A stretch of 55,442 bases of DNA from positions 1-55,442 of the IMG/VR virus record IMGVR_UViG_3300027859_000018; one strand, written 5' to 3'. This DNA is from a virus. The notes below the pieces were generated by a model. It ran no database searches. It had not been told where the DNA came from and worked only from the letters and a program-made list of their open reading frames with translations. Made by a program: the position numbers and the translations under genes. This document shows, piece by piece, positions 36,443 through 44,223 of the stretch (the stretch's first letter is position 1; every line of letters begins with the position of its first letter).

Positions 36443-36608
36443 AACACTTTACATTATATTTATCATGTATATATTCTAAGTCCTTCCACTTTAAATACCC
36501 ACGTGTACTAATGCTCCATTTTATAAACGTATCAATTTTACGTTCTTTATACTTTCGTCTAGCTAAATGCTTGGCTGACTCTCTAGTATTTCTATTACCT
36601 TGTCGCAT
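36435..36608 (-). CDS. Hypothetical 57-residue basic protein
   Basis: ATG at 36608, TAA at 36435. The protein is rich in Lys/Arg (ARRKYKERKIDTFIKW) and ends YNVKCYG. It overlaps the C-terminal coding part of the upstream nuclease gene by 46 bases and the start of the next gene by 8 bases. The end overlap is of the coupled type, which supports it being real, but the long upstream overlap lowers confidence. Confidence 0.45.
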   Translation of the reverse strand: MRQGNRNTRESAKHLARRKYKERKIDTFIKWSISTRGYLKWKDLEYIHDKYNVKCYG

Positions 36609-37024
36609 TCTTTTTGATTTTGTGGTTTAAATAAAGTATAGTTTGGAAACTGTTGTGTTACCAATCTTTTAAATAATTTCCATCTCATTGGAAATGATTC
36701 ATTAGGTCTACCTTTTGTTTCTATAATAAAGTCTTTGCCAATAAAATCTGGCGTATACTTTATAGGTAATACTCTTTTACTACCTCTATTTTTGAATAAG
36801 CCTTTGCTGTTGGCTTGTCTTTCATAAGCTTCATTGTCAAAATGAAAACCATTTAATAACACAAATGTTTCACCCTCGTATTTAGCTTTTATACCTGCTT
36901 TTTTTAAAGCACAATACATATACTTTTCTAATCCAGAAGCAAAAGTGATACCATCGTATTCAACTTTTTTTGAAACAACAGGTCCTCTTTTTTTTCTTCT
37001 ATAATATCTCTTCTTCATTAACAT
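36563..37024 (-). CDS. PD-(D/E)xK nuclease (T7 endonuclease I / DUF1064-like)
   Basis: A 153-residue protein with a very basic N-terminus. The nuclease core shows Glu33 in SGLEKY, then YTPDFIGKDFIIETKGR (Pro92-Asp93 and Glu102-x-Lys104), a textbook PD-x8-ExK site. Compact phage enzymes of this type act as Holliday-junction resolvases or packaging/replication nucleases. The ATG at 37024 overlaps the upstream gene by 26 bases; the ATG at 37018 is an alternative start. Confidence 0.75.
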   Translation of the reverse strand: MLMKKRYYRRKKRGPVVSKKVEYDGITFASGLEKYMYCALKKAGIKAKYEGETFVLLNGFHFDNEAYERQANSKGLFKNRGSKRVLPIKYTPDFIGKDFIIETKGRPNESFPMRWKLFKRLVTQQFPNYTLFKPQNQKECDKVIEILESQPSI

Positions 37025-37283
37025 CGATGTTAGATATATTATTATTGAATTCTTCTTCGCTGACCATATATCTTTTTAGCATAGCTTCTTCTATCTCATC
37101 AGATAAAACAGCTTTAACTTTTTCAATATAATTTACAGCATCCATTAATTCTTCTTGTATATGTGTTAGCCATTTATCTAATGACTGTTCATCGTCGTGT
37201 AACGTTACGCCATACTTTTTATAGCCTACGTCTGAGCGTTGCTTAATCTTATTAATAACTCGCTCGATTATTTTATCTCTCAT
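36999..37283 (-). CDS. MazG-like all-alpha NTP pyrophosphohydrolase
   Basis: A 94-residue protein with QRSDVGYKKYGVTLHDDEQ followed by WLTHIQEELMDAVNYIEK (Glu44/Glu45 and Asp48), the characteristic start of small phage MazG-like hydrolases. These split dNTPs or related nucleotides to monophosphates. The usual second ExxD half is less clear (DEIEEAM), so it may work as an oligomer or be a specialised form. It overlaps the next gene upstream by 11 bases; that gene also carries a MazG domain. Confidence 0.65.
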   Translation of the reverse strand: MRDKIIERVINKIKQRSDVGYKKYGVTLHDDEQSLDKWLTHIQEELMDAVNYIEKVKAVLSDEIEEAMLKRYMVSEEEFNNNISNIDVNEEEIL

Positions 37284-38046
37284 CTTTTACAAATGTTCCG
37301 TTAATCATTTTACCTTGTCTGTCTGATATTTGATTATATGCAGACGCAATACATGTTTCAACTTTAACGTTACGTTGTTCTGCTAAATTAGTTAATACAA
37401 CTATCATATCACCTATAGCATCAACAATCTCAGCTTGGTCATCTTTTAATAATGCCTTTGCTAATTCTCCAGATTCTTCCTGAAGTTTTACGTATTGAGT
37501 TTTTACATCACCGTTCTCATATATACCTCGTACTTGAGCCCAGTTTCTAATTGAATCGAATATACTTTGTTGAGACTCTATGTGTTTTACTAAACTTTCT
37601 AAGCTATTAGCATTATTGAAAAATTCAATCATTGCTTTATTATACACATAACATCTATTTTTGTTATACATTGATTCATGAGCATTATCTACAATCCAAT
37701 GAGCTAACTCCATATCTAATGATACTTTGCCAAACTCAGTTTTCCAGTTCATTCCTAGACTATCCATTAGTCTACCTTTTAATTTATTAAGAGGTACCGG
37801 AAATGTTGTAGTTTGCTCGGTTACGTTTATTTTCATTTTAAATAAATTTTTATATAATTTGTTATCTTGCTTATATCCATAAGACTTTTGAAGTTCTAGT
37901 TCCTTCTCAGATATATAATCAATATCTTCAGAAGATTCTAAAACTTCATATTCACCAGGTTTATAACCCTGCGTTTGCGTAACCCTTTTATTAAGATTAC
38001 GTGTAACACCAATTTTTTTACCCGGAATGTGATATAAATGATACAT
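37273..38046 (-). CDS. Fusion protein: GIY-YIG-like domain plus MazG-like domain
   Basis: A 257-residue protein. Residues 1-70 look like a GIY-YIG nuclease-type module: HLYHIPGKKIGVTRNLNKR with the 'KIGVTxNLxxR' core, and a candidate catalytic Glu at 49-51 in EKELELQK. Residues 150-250 contain a MazG pyrophosphatase pattern: QEESGELAKALL (Glu190, Glu191, Glu194) and EIVDAIGDMIVVL (Glu206, Asp209, Asp213). The chain ends ISDRQGKMINGTFVK, a typical tail of phage MazG proteins. Its partner genes thyA-like, nrdA and nrdB point to nucleotide-pool control. The combination with GIY-YIG is unusual. Confidence 0.65.
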   Translation of the reverse strand: MYHLYHIPGKKIGVTRNLNKRVTQTQGYKPGEYEVLESSEDIDYISEKELELQKSYGYKQDNKLYKNLFKMKINVTEQTTTFPVPLNKLKGRLMDSLGMNWKTEFGKVSLDMELAHWIVDNAHESMYNKNRCYVYNKAMIEFFNNANSLESLVKHIESQQSIFDSIRNWAQVRGIYENGDVKTQYVKLQEESGELAKALLKDDQAEIVDAIGDMIVVLTNLAEQRNVKVETCIASAYNQISDRQGKMINGTFVKDER

Positions 38047-38915
38047 TATTTTCCAACATTTAATTTTGCCTTAATAGCAGGCAAAGGGTTATAATTAATT
38101 AATTCAAATTGTTTTTTCTTAGGTATTTCTAATCCAGGATTACTTCTGTGACCGCCTTTAAATATAATACCATCTCCATGTATTTTTAGCTTTGGTAATT
38201 CTATATGATCTGTTTTTCTATAAACATAAGTACTTGCGGCATCTAAATGATTTAAATATAAATGACAATCTCCAAGCTGACCTATTAATTTACCTGGTGT
38301 ATATTCAGTGTTAACACATAGTAATTCTAGTAATATACCGTACATTGCAATATCATATGGTAAACCTAAAAACACATCAGCTGAACGTTGAATCCACATT
38401 AAGTCCATTGTATTATTAGTATTAACATTAACTTGTACTGCATAATGACACGGTGGTAATACCATATTTTTTAATTTATCAGCTCTCCACGCATTTATAA
38501 TATGCCTCCTTGAATAAGGATCAATAATTACGCCGTAAATTAAATTCATTAATTGGTCATAACCATTAAAGTCGCGCCATTGTGCACCATATACTGGTCC
38601 TAGCTTTCCGTCTTTACGACCTGACCTTTTGTAATCATCATCCCAATAATGAACACCATTCTCGTGTAAATAACCTAAGTCTGTTCTACCATTTAATATC
38701 CACAATAATTCAGTAATAGCATGATTAAAATACATCTTCTTACCAACTAATAATGGAAATCCTAAAGACATATCGTGTTCAATTTGTCTACCAAATAAAG
38801 ACTTAGTGCCTATACCTGTTCTATCTTTTTTCTCAGGAGCAGACTGCAATAGGTTTGCTAATAAAGCTCTATAACTATTTTCTATATTTGTCATAATAAT
38901 ATTTTTGATATTCAC
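38046..38915 (-). CDS. Thymidylate-synthase family enzyme, predicted dCMP-type
   Basis: A 289-residue ThyA-fold enzyme. Conserved elements: catalytic Cys156 (LPPCHY), phosphate-binding DPYSRRHI and Arg177 (QRSADVFLG), Glu69 (TELLWILNG), Trp91, and GDCHLYLNH. At the pyrimidine-reading position, where thymidylate synthases have Asn in LGLPFN, this protein has Asp188 (LGLPYD). From known mutants and from dCMP hydroxymethylases, Asp at this place favours dCMP over dUMP. It may therefore make 5-hydroxymethyl-dCMP or 5-methyl-dCMP and not dTMP. An alternative start is ATG 38894. The neighbours are nucleotide-pool genes. Confidence 0.8.
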   Translation of the reverse strand: MNIKNIIMTNIENSYRALLANLLQSAPEKKDRTGIGTKSLFGRQIEHDMSLGFPLLVGKKMYFNHAITELLWILNGRTDLGYLHENGVHYWDDDYKRSGRKDGKLGPVYGAQWRDFNGYDQLMNLIYGVIIDPYSRRHIINAWRADKLKNMVLPPCHYAVQVNVNTNNTMDLMWIQRSADVFLGLPYDIAMYGILLELLCVNTEYTPGKLIGQLGDCHLYLNHLDAASTYVYRKTDHIELPKLKIHGDGIIFKGGHRSNPGLEIPKKKQFELINYNPLPAIKAKLNVGK

Positions 38916-39147
38916 TTATTTTTTTCCATATTTCGCCAGGACCAAATGGCTCTGGACTTGTACCTAATTTTTTTCTATTAGGATATACCCCTTGTTCTAT
39001 ATCTATATACCATAAGCTTTCACCCCATTTAGCTTGCCTAGGAGTTATTATCATATTATTTGCTATACACCAACGTAAAGCTTCATCATCACCTGTATTA
39101 CGATGATAGCTACCCATATGATTTTTACTTTTTTTATATCTAGGCAT
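38875..39147 (-). CDS. Hypothetical 90-residue protein downstream of primase
   Basis: The ATG at 39147 overlaps the primase-helicase stop (TAATG); the frame continues 12 bases further upstream to another possible start, but this one is coupled and better. The chain begins MPRYKKSKNHMGSYHRN and contains DDEALRWCIANNMIITPRQ and WGESLWYIDIEQG. The pattern looks conserved and globular, but I know no function. It overlaps the start of the thyA-like gene by 41 bases. Confidence 0.6.
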   Translation of the reverse strand: MPRYKKSKNHMGSYHRNTGDDEALRWCIANNMIITPRQAKWGESLWYIDIEQGVYPNRKKLGTSPEPFGPGEIWKKISEYQKYYYDKYRK

Positions 39148-40874
39148 TACGCTTCCCAAGGCATTGGTTCATCTTCACCCACAGCGGCAACATAATGCGG
39201 TATAAAACAACCTGAGCGTGGTTCCCACGTAAAGTGTGCTTCAGCGCCATTTTCACCAAGATTTTGAAACTTAACTTTTAAAACTTTTGCTTTAACCGTT
39301 TTGTTTTCATAATCTCTATGAACTAATATACCGTGATAACTTGCATCATACCATTCGCCGCCACCCTTTATGTTATACATATTAGGCTCTTCAATTTTAC
39401 CATCGCTGCCTTTATACATTTTAGTTGGATGCGCAACTATAAATACTAATACATCAAACTTCTTTGCAAACGTTTCAATCTTAGTAAGATATTCCATTGT
39501 ATATCTATTTACATCTTCAGTCTTAGCATCTATATCTCTAATCTTATTAAATGGGTCTATAACTAAGCATTTGATACCTTTACGTTTAACTAATTCTGCA
39601 CCTTTACGTAATACTGTTTCAAGAGTATAACGTTCCATGTCAATAAAGAAAAAGTTATCGTTAACGTGTTCTGCTACCTGTTTCCATTTAGCTGTACCAA
39701 TATCTGATTTACTTGGCATATCCTGCCATACTTTACGCATTAACTTATGAGCGTGTAAAAATGTAGGAGCATTTTCAGGTGAAGCAAATGCTGTTTTCCA
39801 ACCGTAATTACTATTATAGCCTACAACCATTTGATCAACAAAATCAGACTTACCGCTACTAGGTATGCCAGTAACAGTGATGAACTGACCAGTGTATGTA
39901 CTGAATATGTTGTCAAAATTTTCGAGACCGACTTGAAAACCTTTTTTGAAACCGTGTTGTACAAAGTCTGTAACTTCATGTTCTATGTCTTTAAAAGTTG
40001 TAACATTTTCAAGAGGAACAGGTCTACATTCTTTTATTGTATTAATTAACGCATCTTTACCATATTTAAGTAAATACTCATTAGCGTCTTTACAATCTAC
40101 AAAATTAGTTAAGTAACAAACTTCTGCTCCTAGCCTTCGTATTAATTCATTTTGTAATGCAACACCAGCATCATCTTGATCAACTGCTAATATTATTTTT
40201 TCTTTATCTTCAAAATAATCTATACAGTTATCTAAATAATCTAAATTGTTATGATTTAATGTAGCTCCGTTTGGTACAGATATTACATTAGTTATTCCAG
40301 CTTCATGATATGCTAACGCATCCATTTCACCTTCAACAATAACACATGTATCATAACCTACAATGCTATTGATATTATAAAAGACTTTCTCAGCACCTTT
40401 ATATAATTTAAAGTTCTTTCGTCCGTCTCTGTATTTAATATTGATAAGCTCATCACCTATCATATAGTTGAACTTAATTGTATTTTCAACCTTGCCAGTT
40501 TGTGGCATGAATTCTGGTCCTTCTGATACATTCATTTCTTCTAATGTATCTTTGAAGATGCCTCGCTGTTCAAACCATTCAATTACTTTACTACCTATTG
40601 CTTTATGTGTTTTAGTAGAAAAATCTGGTTTAACGTATTCTCTATCTCCGCCGCCTTTGCGTTGATAAGTATGTAATTGAAATGTTGAGTCACAGTTGTG
40701 GCAAGTACCAAGACCACGATCCCAATCATAGCTAGCGCATTTTGCTTTTCTATTTTCAGGTTTACGGTTATGTGAACACAGGGGACAAATCCCCTGCGTT
40801 GCACCAACCTTCAAATCGTGCTGGTTAAACTGGTCGATTAAAAATCCATTAATCTCCGTATTGTTTACTTGCAT
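39147..40874 (-). CDS. Bifunctional DNA primase-helicase (T7 gp4-like)
   Basis: A 575-residue protein with three modules. A zinc-binding motif is near the N-terminus (Cys30, Cys33, Cys58, Cys61, with further Cys46). The TOPRIM primase core follows, with CVIVEGEMDALAYHEAGI and ILAVDQDDAG. A RecA-type helicase domain carries Walker A GIPSSGKS (336-343), Walker B CLVIDPFNKI and VLVFIVAHPTK. This is the T7 gp4 layout: it unwinds DNA ahead of the polymerase and lays down lagging-strand primers. The ssDNA-binding protein gene lies just upstream; no DNA polymerase gene is seen in the window. Confidence 0.92.
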   Translation of the reverse strand: MQVNNTEINGFLIDQFNQHDLKVGATQGICPLCSHNRKPENRKAKCASYDWDRGLGTCHNCDSTFQLHTYQRKGGGDREYVKPDFSTKTHKAIGSKVIEWFEQRGIFKDTLEEMNVSEGPEFMPQTGKVENTIKFNYMIGDELINIKYRDGRKNFKLYKGAEKVFYNINSIVGYDTCVIVEGEMDALAYHEAGITNVISVPNGATLNHNNLDYLDNCIDYFEDKEKIILAVDQDDAGVALQNELIRRLGAEVCYLTNFVDCKDANEYLLKYGKDALINTIKECRPVPLENVTTFKDIEHEVTDFVQHGFKKGFQVGLENFDNIFSTYTGQFITVTGIPSSGKSDFVDQMVVGYNSNYGWKTAFASPENAPTFLHAHKLMRKVWQDMPSKSDIGTAKWKQVAEHVNDNFFFIDMERYTLETVLRKGAELVKRKGIKCLVIDPFNKIRDIDAKTEDVNRYTMEYLTKIETFAKKFDVLVFIVAHPTKMYKGSDGKIEEPNMYNIKGGGEWYDASYHGILVHRDYENKTVKAKVLKVKFQNLGENGAEAHFTWEPRSGCFIPHYVAAVGEDEPMPWEA

Positions 40875-40884
40875 TGATTTCTAT

Positions 40885-41199
40885 TTAAAATGGTAAATCA
40901 TCAACTGGTTGAACCGCTGCAGGCTGTGCTGCTACGGCTGGTTGATCTTCTCTCGGAGCAACGTTAACGTTATCTCCATTAGTCCATACAACTTGAACAT
41001 TACCTAAATAAACTTTAGCAGTTTTAGAATCTCTTTCCTCTTTTGTTTGTGAAACAACAACAGGACCTTGATTACCAAACTGATCAACTTCATCATTTAA
41101 TGTTAAAGTTATCGGTAAGTATTTACCTTTCTTACCTTCGATAATTTTATCTTTAGGTATCATGTTAAGGTTAATACTAGTTTTAATAATACTTGCCAT
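40885..41199 (-). CDS. Single-stranded-DNA-binding protein
   Basis: A 104-residue protein with an N-terminal beta-rich part (SIIKTSINLNMIPKDKIIEG, LPITLTLNDEVDQFGNQ) that fits an OB fold, then a Pro/Ala/Gln linker and a C-terminal acidic tip DDLPF (residues 100-104). That tip is the protein-docking signature of phage and bacterial SSBs. It lies between the recombination genes and the primase-helicase, as expected for replication. Confidence 0.8.
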   Translation of the reverse strand: MASIIKTSINLNMIPKDKIIEGKKGKYLPITLTLNDEVDQFGNQGPVVVSQTKEERDSKTAKVYLGNVQVVWTNGDNVNVAPREDQPAVAAQPAAVQPVDDLPF

Positions 41200-41200
41200 A

Positions 41201-41368
41201 TTAATATGTTTGTAATTGATTAAACATTCTAGTCAACTGAGTTTTATTAGCACCCGTTGCTCTTCTCAAGTTATCTACAGCTTTTACATGTGATTGATTA
41301 CCGTAAAAGTTGTTAGTACTTGTTGTCATTCCTGTAATTGTACAGGTTCTTGTTCTTGTTCTTGCCAT
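41201..41368 (-). CDS. Hypothetical 55-residue protein before ssb
   Basis: ATG at 41368, TAA at 41201, with the ssb start 2 bases further on. It begins MARTRTRTCTITGMTTSTN and has a helical second half VKAVDNLRRATGANKTQLTRMF. No family is recognised. The amphipathic C-terminal helix and the location suggest a replication accessory, but this is only context. Confidence 0.6.
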   Translation of the reverse strand: MARTRTRTCTITGMTTSTNNFYGNQSHVKAVDNLRRATGANKTQLTRMFNQLQTY

Positions 41369-41375
41369 AATAAAA

Positions 41376-42107
41376 TTAAAGTGTTAAATTAATAAAATAT
41401 TGCGAAGGTTCGAAACCTTCAGTTTTGTAGAATAAATCGTAAGCTTCTACTGCTCTTTTAACCTTGTCTTTACCTGACTCATAAAAATCAGGCGAACAAT
41501 CTACAACTGCTATTTGATGAGTATTTTTATCAATAGCAATAAATACAAATTCATAACCAAATAATTTACTATAAATATATGCTTGAGAATCGTAATTCCA
41601 ACGGTACGCAGATCGCTTGAAAGAATTAATATCTGAGGTAGTCTTCAAGTCAATCACAAGTTTATCATCGTGATTTACTATATCAGCTTTACCTTTCCAC
41701 ATTGTTCCTTCAAGCTCTGCAATACCTGGCTTCTCATACTCAACATCAATGCCGCGAATAAGTTCACGACATATATCATTTTTTAATAATTTATCAGTCA
41801 TCAATTCTATCTGGTCAACTTCATGTTGTAATAAACATAGTTCACCACCAGACATTTCTTTATAAGCCTTAGTGTTCCTAGTTGACGAAGGTATTACTCG
41901 GTATTTCTTCAACTTATTTGGTTCAAGTATAGCGGTGTGAAAATATCCGCCAACAAGAAACGCTGGGCTAGGCTTAGATTGTTCTCCAAGCGCTAAAGGG
42001 TTGGTTAGCAAAGTTTTTATGTCGCTATTACTAAGATATTGTTTACCAAAGTCTCCGTAATAGTGCTCATCATTTCTAAGCTTTTCAATAACCTTTTCTT
42101 TTTTCAT
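41376..42107 (-). CDS. PD-(D/E)xK exonuclease, RecE/RecB-nuclease-like
   Basis: A 243-residue protein with the full exonuclease set: His57 (GGYFHTAIL), Asp142 (KGKADIV), Asp153-x-Lys155 (VIDLKTT) and the RecB-type motif Gln175-x3-Tyr179 (DSQAYIY). It would resect double-stranded ends to single strands for the annealing protein encoded just upstream. The start codon lies inside a copy of the repeated 32-bp promoter motif (site A): the ATG is the end of GGATAATG. This makes the mRNA leader nearly absent if transcription starts at that GG. Confidence 0.85.
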   Translation of the reverse strand: MKKEKVIEKLRNDEHYYGDFGKQYLSNSDIKTLLTNPLALGEQSKPSPAFLVGGYFHTAILEPNKLKKYRVIPSSTRNTKAYKEMSGGELCLLQHEVDQIELMTDKLLKNDICRELIRGIDVEYEKPGIAELEGTMWKGKADIVNHDDKLVIDLKTTSDINSFKRSAYRWNYDSQAYIYSKLFGYEFVFIAIDKNTHQIAVVDCSPDFYESGKDKVKRAVEAYDLFYKTEGFEPSQYFINLTL

Positions 42108-42137
42108 TATCCGTATTGGTTCGTATTAGGCTTGTAA
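42106..42137 (-). promoter_or_regulatory. Repeated early-promoter motif, site A
   Basis: A 32-bp copy of TTAC-N8-nACGnn-N7-GGATAAT, read on the minus strand as TTACAAGCCTAA, TACGAA, seven bases, GGATAAT. It abuts and overlaps the exonuclease ATG and lies between it and the ERF gene stop. It would drive the exonuclease, ssb, primase and downstream genes. Confidence 0.75.
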
Positions 42138-42668
42138 TAATTTATCTTCTTGTGCAGAAGTCAAATCATATTTAGCTTTGATAGCTTCTATTTTACCACC
42201 TGCTTTTATATAATCAATTGCTTTTTGAACGTCAGCAAGTTTTTGTTTTGAAACAACTTTACTTACTGATGCCTTACCATGATTATTTGTAGCGTCGCTA
42301 TCTTGTGTATCATCTATTAATAATAGATTGCCTAACGCATATTTCTTAGCATAGCTCGACGCACTACCAAACTGTTGTGGTGTTTGCATACCTTTTTGAT
42401 TAAGGTCTACACCCACTATTGCGACAGCAGATATTTCCATACCTTTTTCATCAATCAACTTTGCAGTTGTTTTAATTATAGGCATAGGGTCAGTAGCAAT
42501 TAATTTTTCATTAATTGTAACCGCAACTCCAATCTCTAATAGATAGGGTTTAATTGCTTCGAGAATGTCTTCGGCACTGCGAAAGTAATATTTGCCGAAT
42601 GAATTAAATCTACTCTTCTTCGATTTAAATTTTGTTTGAATGGTTGCTAACTTCTGGTTTATGGTCAT
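42126..42668 (-). CDS. erf: ERF-family single-strand annealing protein
   Basis: A 180-residue recombinase. The core FGKYYFRSAEDILEAIKPYL, ISAVAIVGVDLNQKGMQTPQQ and the signature FGSASSYAKKYAL followed by LLIDDTQDSDA are those of the ERF superfamily. It anneals complementary single strands and works with the RecE-like nuclease encoded next. The C-terminal part (about residues 130-180) is a small helical tail, KQKLADVQKAIDYIKAGG. The stop lies inside the promoter motif of the following gene. Confidence 0.88.
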   Translation of the reverse strand: MTINQKLATIQTKFKSKKSRFNSFGKYYFRSAEDILEAIKPYLLEIGVAVTINEKLIATDPMPIIKTTAKLIDEKGMEISAVAIVGVDLNQKGMQTPQQFGSASSYAKKYALGNLLLIDDTQDSDATNNHGKASVSKVVSKQKLADVQKAIDYIKAGGKIEAIKAKYDLTSAQEDKLLQA

Positions 42669-42702
42669 AATAATATAATTACATATTTTTAATTAAACTT
42701 AA

Positions 42703-42719
42703 ACGGTTATATTCACCGT
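42703..42719 (-). terminator. Small hairpin between sigma-like and erf genes
   Basis: ACGGT (42703-42707) pairs with ACCGT (42715-42719) around a 7-base loop, within a 54-base gap and flanked by direct AACTTAAA repeats. It is too weak to be a certain terminator; it could be a processing or attenuation site. Confidence 0.3.
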
Positions 42720-42722
42720 AAC

Positions 42723-43487
42723 TTAAAGGTAATCAAGCACTTGCGAGCTATCTACATTGTCTATTAATACTTGTATTGCATCACGTTTTATCTGTGAAAT
42801 ACGTACGTGAGCAGTGTTAACATTAATATCTAATTTAGCCGCAACTTCATTAGCCGAATGCTTATCACAGTCAAGTCCAAAGCTTAACCTAAGCACTTCA
42901 TATTGTTGTATGTTTAAATACTTTTTCATTAACTGTAATAAATAAGCATTTAATAAACCTATATTATATGGTTCTGACTTATCTACAACTTGATAAGCCA
43001 TATTTTCATTTTGATTAGGGTTAGCATCAATACTAGAAAATACACTATTAAAAAACATTGCAACCATTTTTTCATCTTTTGGATTGCGTCTTATTTCATT
43101 TAGCTTATGTTCTGGTATGCGTATGTCGCCTCTGTTAATATCTACGGCTCTACGTATCGCGCCCTTTATTCTTTTTGATATAAATGATTTTAAAGTTTTT
43201 TCTTGGTCATCAGACTTCTTTAATGTGTCTCGGTCTAATTTATTAACAGCAGCACATAATCCTAAATTACCTTCCTGTAATAAATCATTTATACTTAATA
43301 CACCTGACGCTTGGTCTGAGGTGGATTGTTTTCTCGCTAGTGTTTCAACAAGCGGTAAAAAGTTAATAGTTATTTCTTCGTCATTTAAAAATGTATAATC
43401 TCCATCAACTGGTTTTCTAACTTTTTCCAGTTTAGCTTTTACATCTTCTTTATATCTAACGTAGTTAGCTATGTTATACTTTCTCAT
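42723..43487 (-). CDS. Phage RNA polymerase sigma-70-like factor
   Basis: A 254-residue protein. A region-2-like segment spans about residues 60-125 (INDLLQEGNLGLCAAVNKLD, then LKSFISKRIKGAIRRAVD and GDIRIPEHKLNEI), where region 2 would contact the -10 element and core polymerase. A region-4-like helix-turn-helix follows near residues 195-240 (YEVLRLSFGLDCDKHSANE and AAKLDINVNTAHVRISQIKR). It would redirect host RNA polymerase to phage promoters, and it is one candidate reader of the nine-copy motif. It overlaps the upstream HTH gene by 14 bases. Confidence 0.85.
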   Translation of the reverse strand: MRKYNIANYVRYKEDVKAKLEKVRKPVDGDYTFLNDEEITINFLPLVETLARKQSTSDQASGVLSINDLLQEGNLGLCAAVNKLDRDTLKKSDDQEKTLKSFISKRIKGAIRRAVDINRGDIRIPEHKLNEIRRNPKDEKMVAMFFNSVFSSIDANPNQNENMAYQVVDKSEPYNIGLLNAYLLQLMKKYLNIQQYEVLRLSFGLDCDKHSANEVAAKLDINVNTAHVRISQIKRDAIQVLIDNVDSSQVLDYL

Positions 43488-44094
43488 TTAGTATTTGTTT
43501 TTCTTTTTTTAAATCTACACACATATTTCTATGCACTGTTCGTGTAGTGCAGTTCAATGCTAAAGCAATATTACTTATAGTAATCTTATTACCCCAATTA
43601 TTTATATCAAGCATTGCACCGTAAATAGCTTCTTTAGTAATTTTTTTTCCTCTTCCTATTAATTTGCCTACAATACTTAGCTTTTCACTTAAAGTTAAAT
43701 GCCATGATTTAGGTTTAAATATAACTTTACGTATTCTATTACGAGGTGGAGTATCACCAACACCTAATACTTCTTTTATCATGCTGTGCAACACTTTACT
43801 TTTAATAAAGAAAGTTACAAAGCCATTATCTTTATCAGCTAAGAAATGACATATAGCTGCAAATTCTACGTCTAGTAAATTATCATTTAAATATCTTAAA
43901 ACTAACATGTGCCATTTAAGAGATTTATATGTAGTAATCTTTGCTTTACTTCTAAATAAACTATAACATTCATATGTACCTTCTGCGTAGTAATCATATA
44001 GATCAGTACTTTCGGTTGGCACATCTGTGATAGGATTTCTAGCATATATAACTCTTCTATCATGCAGCCACTTTAAATTTCTTTCTTGTGACAT
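43474..44094 (-). CDS. Putative DNA-binding protein with C-terminal HTH
   Basis: A 206-residue basic protein. The last 50 residues contain ITISNIALALNCTTRTVHRN, a clear helix-turn-helix, preceded by KKITKEAIYGAMLDINNWG. The N-terminal half is rich in aromatic and basic residues and has no known domain. Direct coupling with the sigma-like gene suggests a transcription regulator, possibly a co-factor of that sigma or a control of early genes. Confidence 0.6.
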   Translation of the reverse strand: MSQERNLKWLHDRRVIYARNPITDVPTESTDLYDYYAEGTYECYSLFRSKAKITTYKSLKWHMLVLRYLNDNLLDVEFAAICHFLADKDNGFVTFFIKSKVLHSMIKEVLGVGDTPPRNRIRKVIFKPKSWHLTLSEKLSIVGKLIGRGKKITKEAIYGAMLDINNWGNKITISNIALALNCTTRTVHRNMCVDLKKEKQILNEKV

Positions 44095-44111
44095 TTGCTT
44101 ATTACTAAATA

Positions 44112-44222
44112 TTATTTTTTAGCTTTTGTCGCTCTTCGCTTTCTAAGCTTATTTATTTTATCTCTTAAACCAAACAGGTTCACCTGTATTTGATGCTTTA
44201 TATGTTTTCTTATTTTGCTCAT
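44112..44222 (-). CDS. Tiny basic protein, 36 residues
   Basis: ATG at 44222, TAA at 44112. The sequence starts MSKIRKHIKHQIQVNLFG and ends in a Lys/Arg-rich tail (RKRRATKAKK). It starts one base after the upstream stop, so it fits the operon. The function is unknown; nucleic-acid binding is likely from charge. Confidence 0.5.
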   Translation of the reverse strand: MSKIRKHIKHQIQVNLFGLRDKINKLRKRRATKAKK

Positions 44223-44223
44223 A

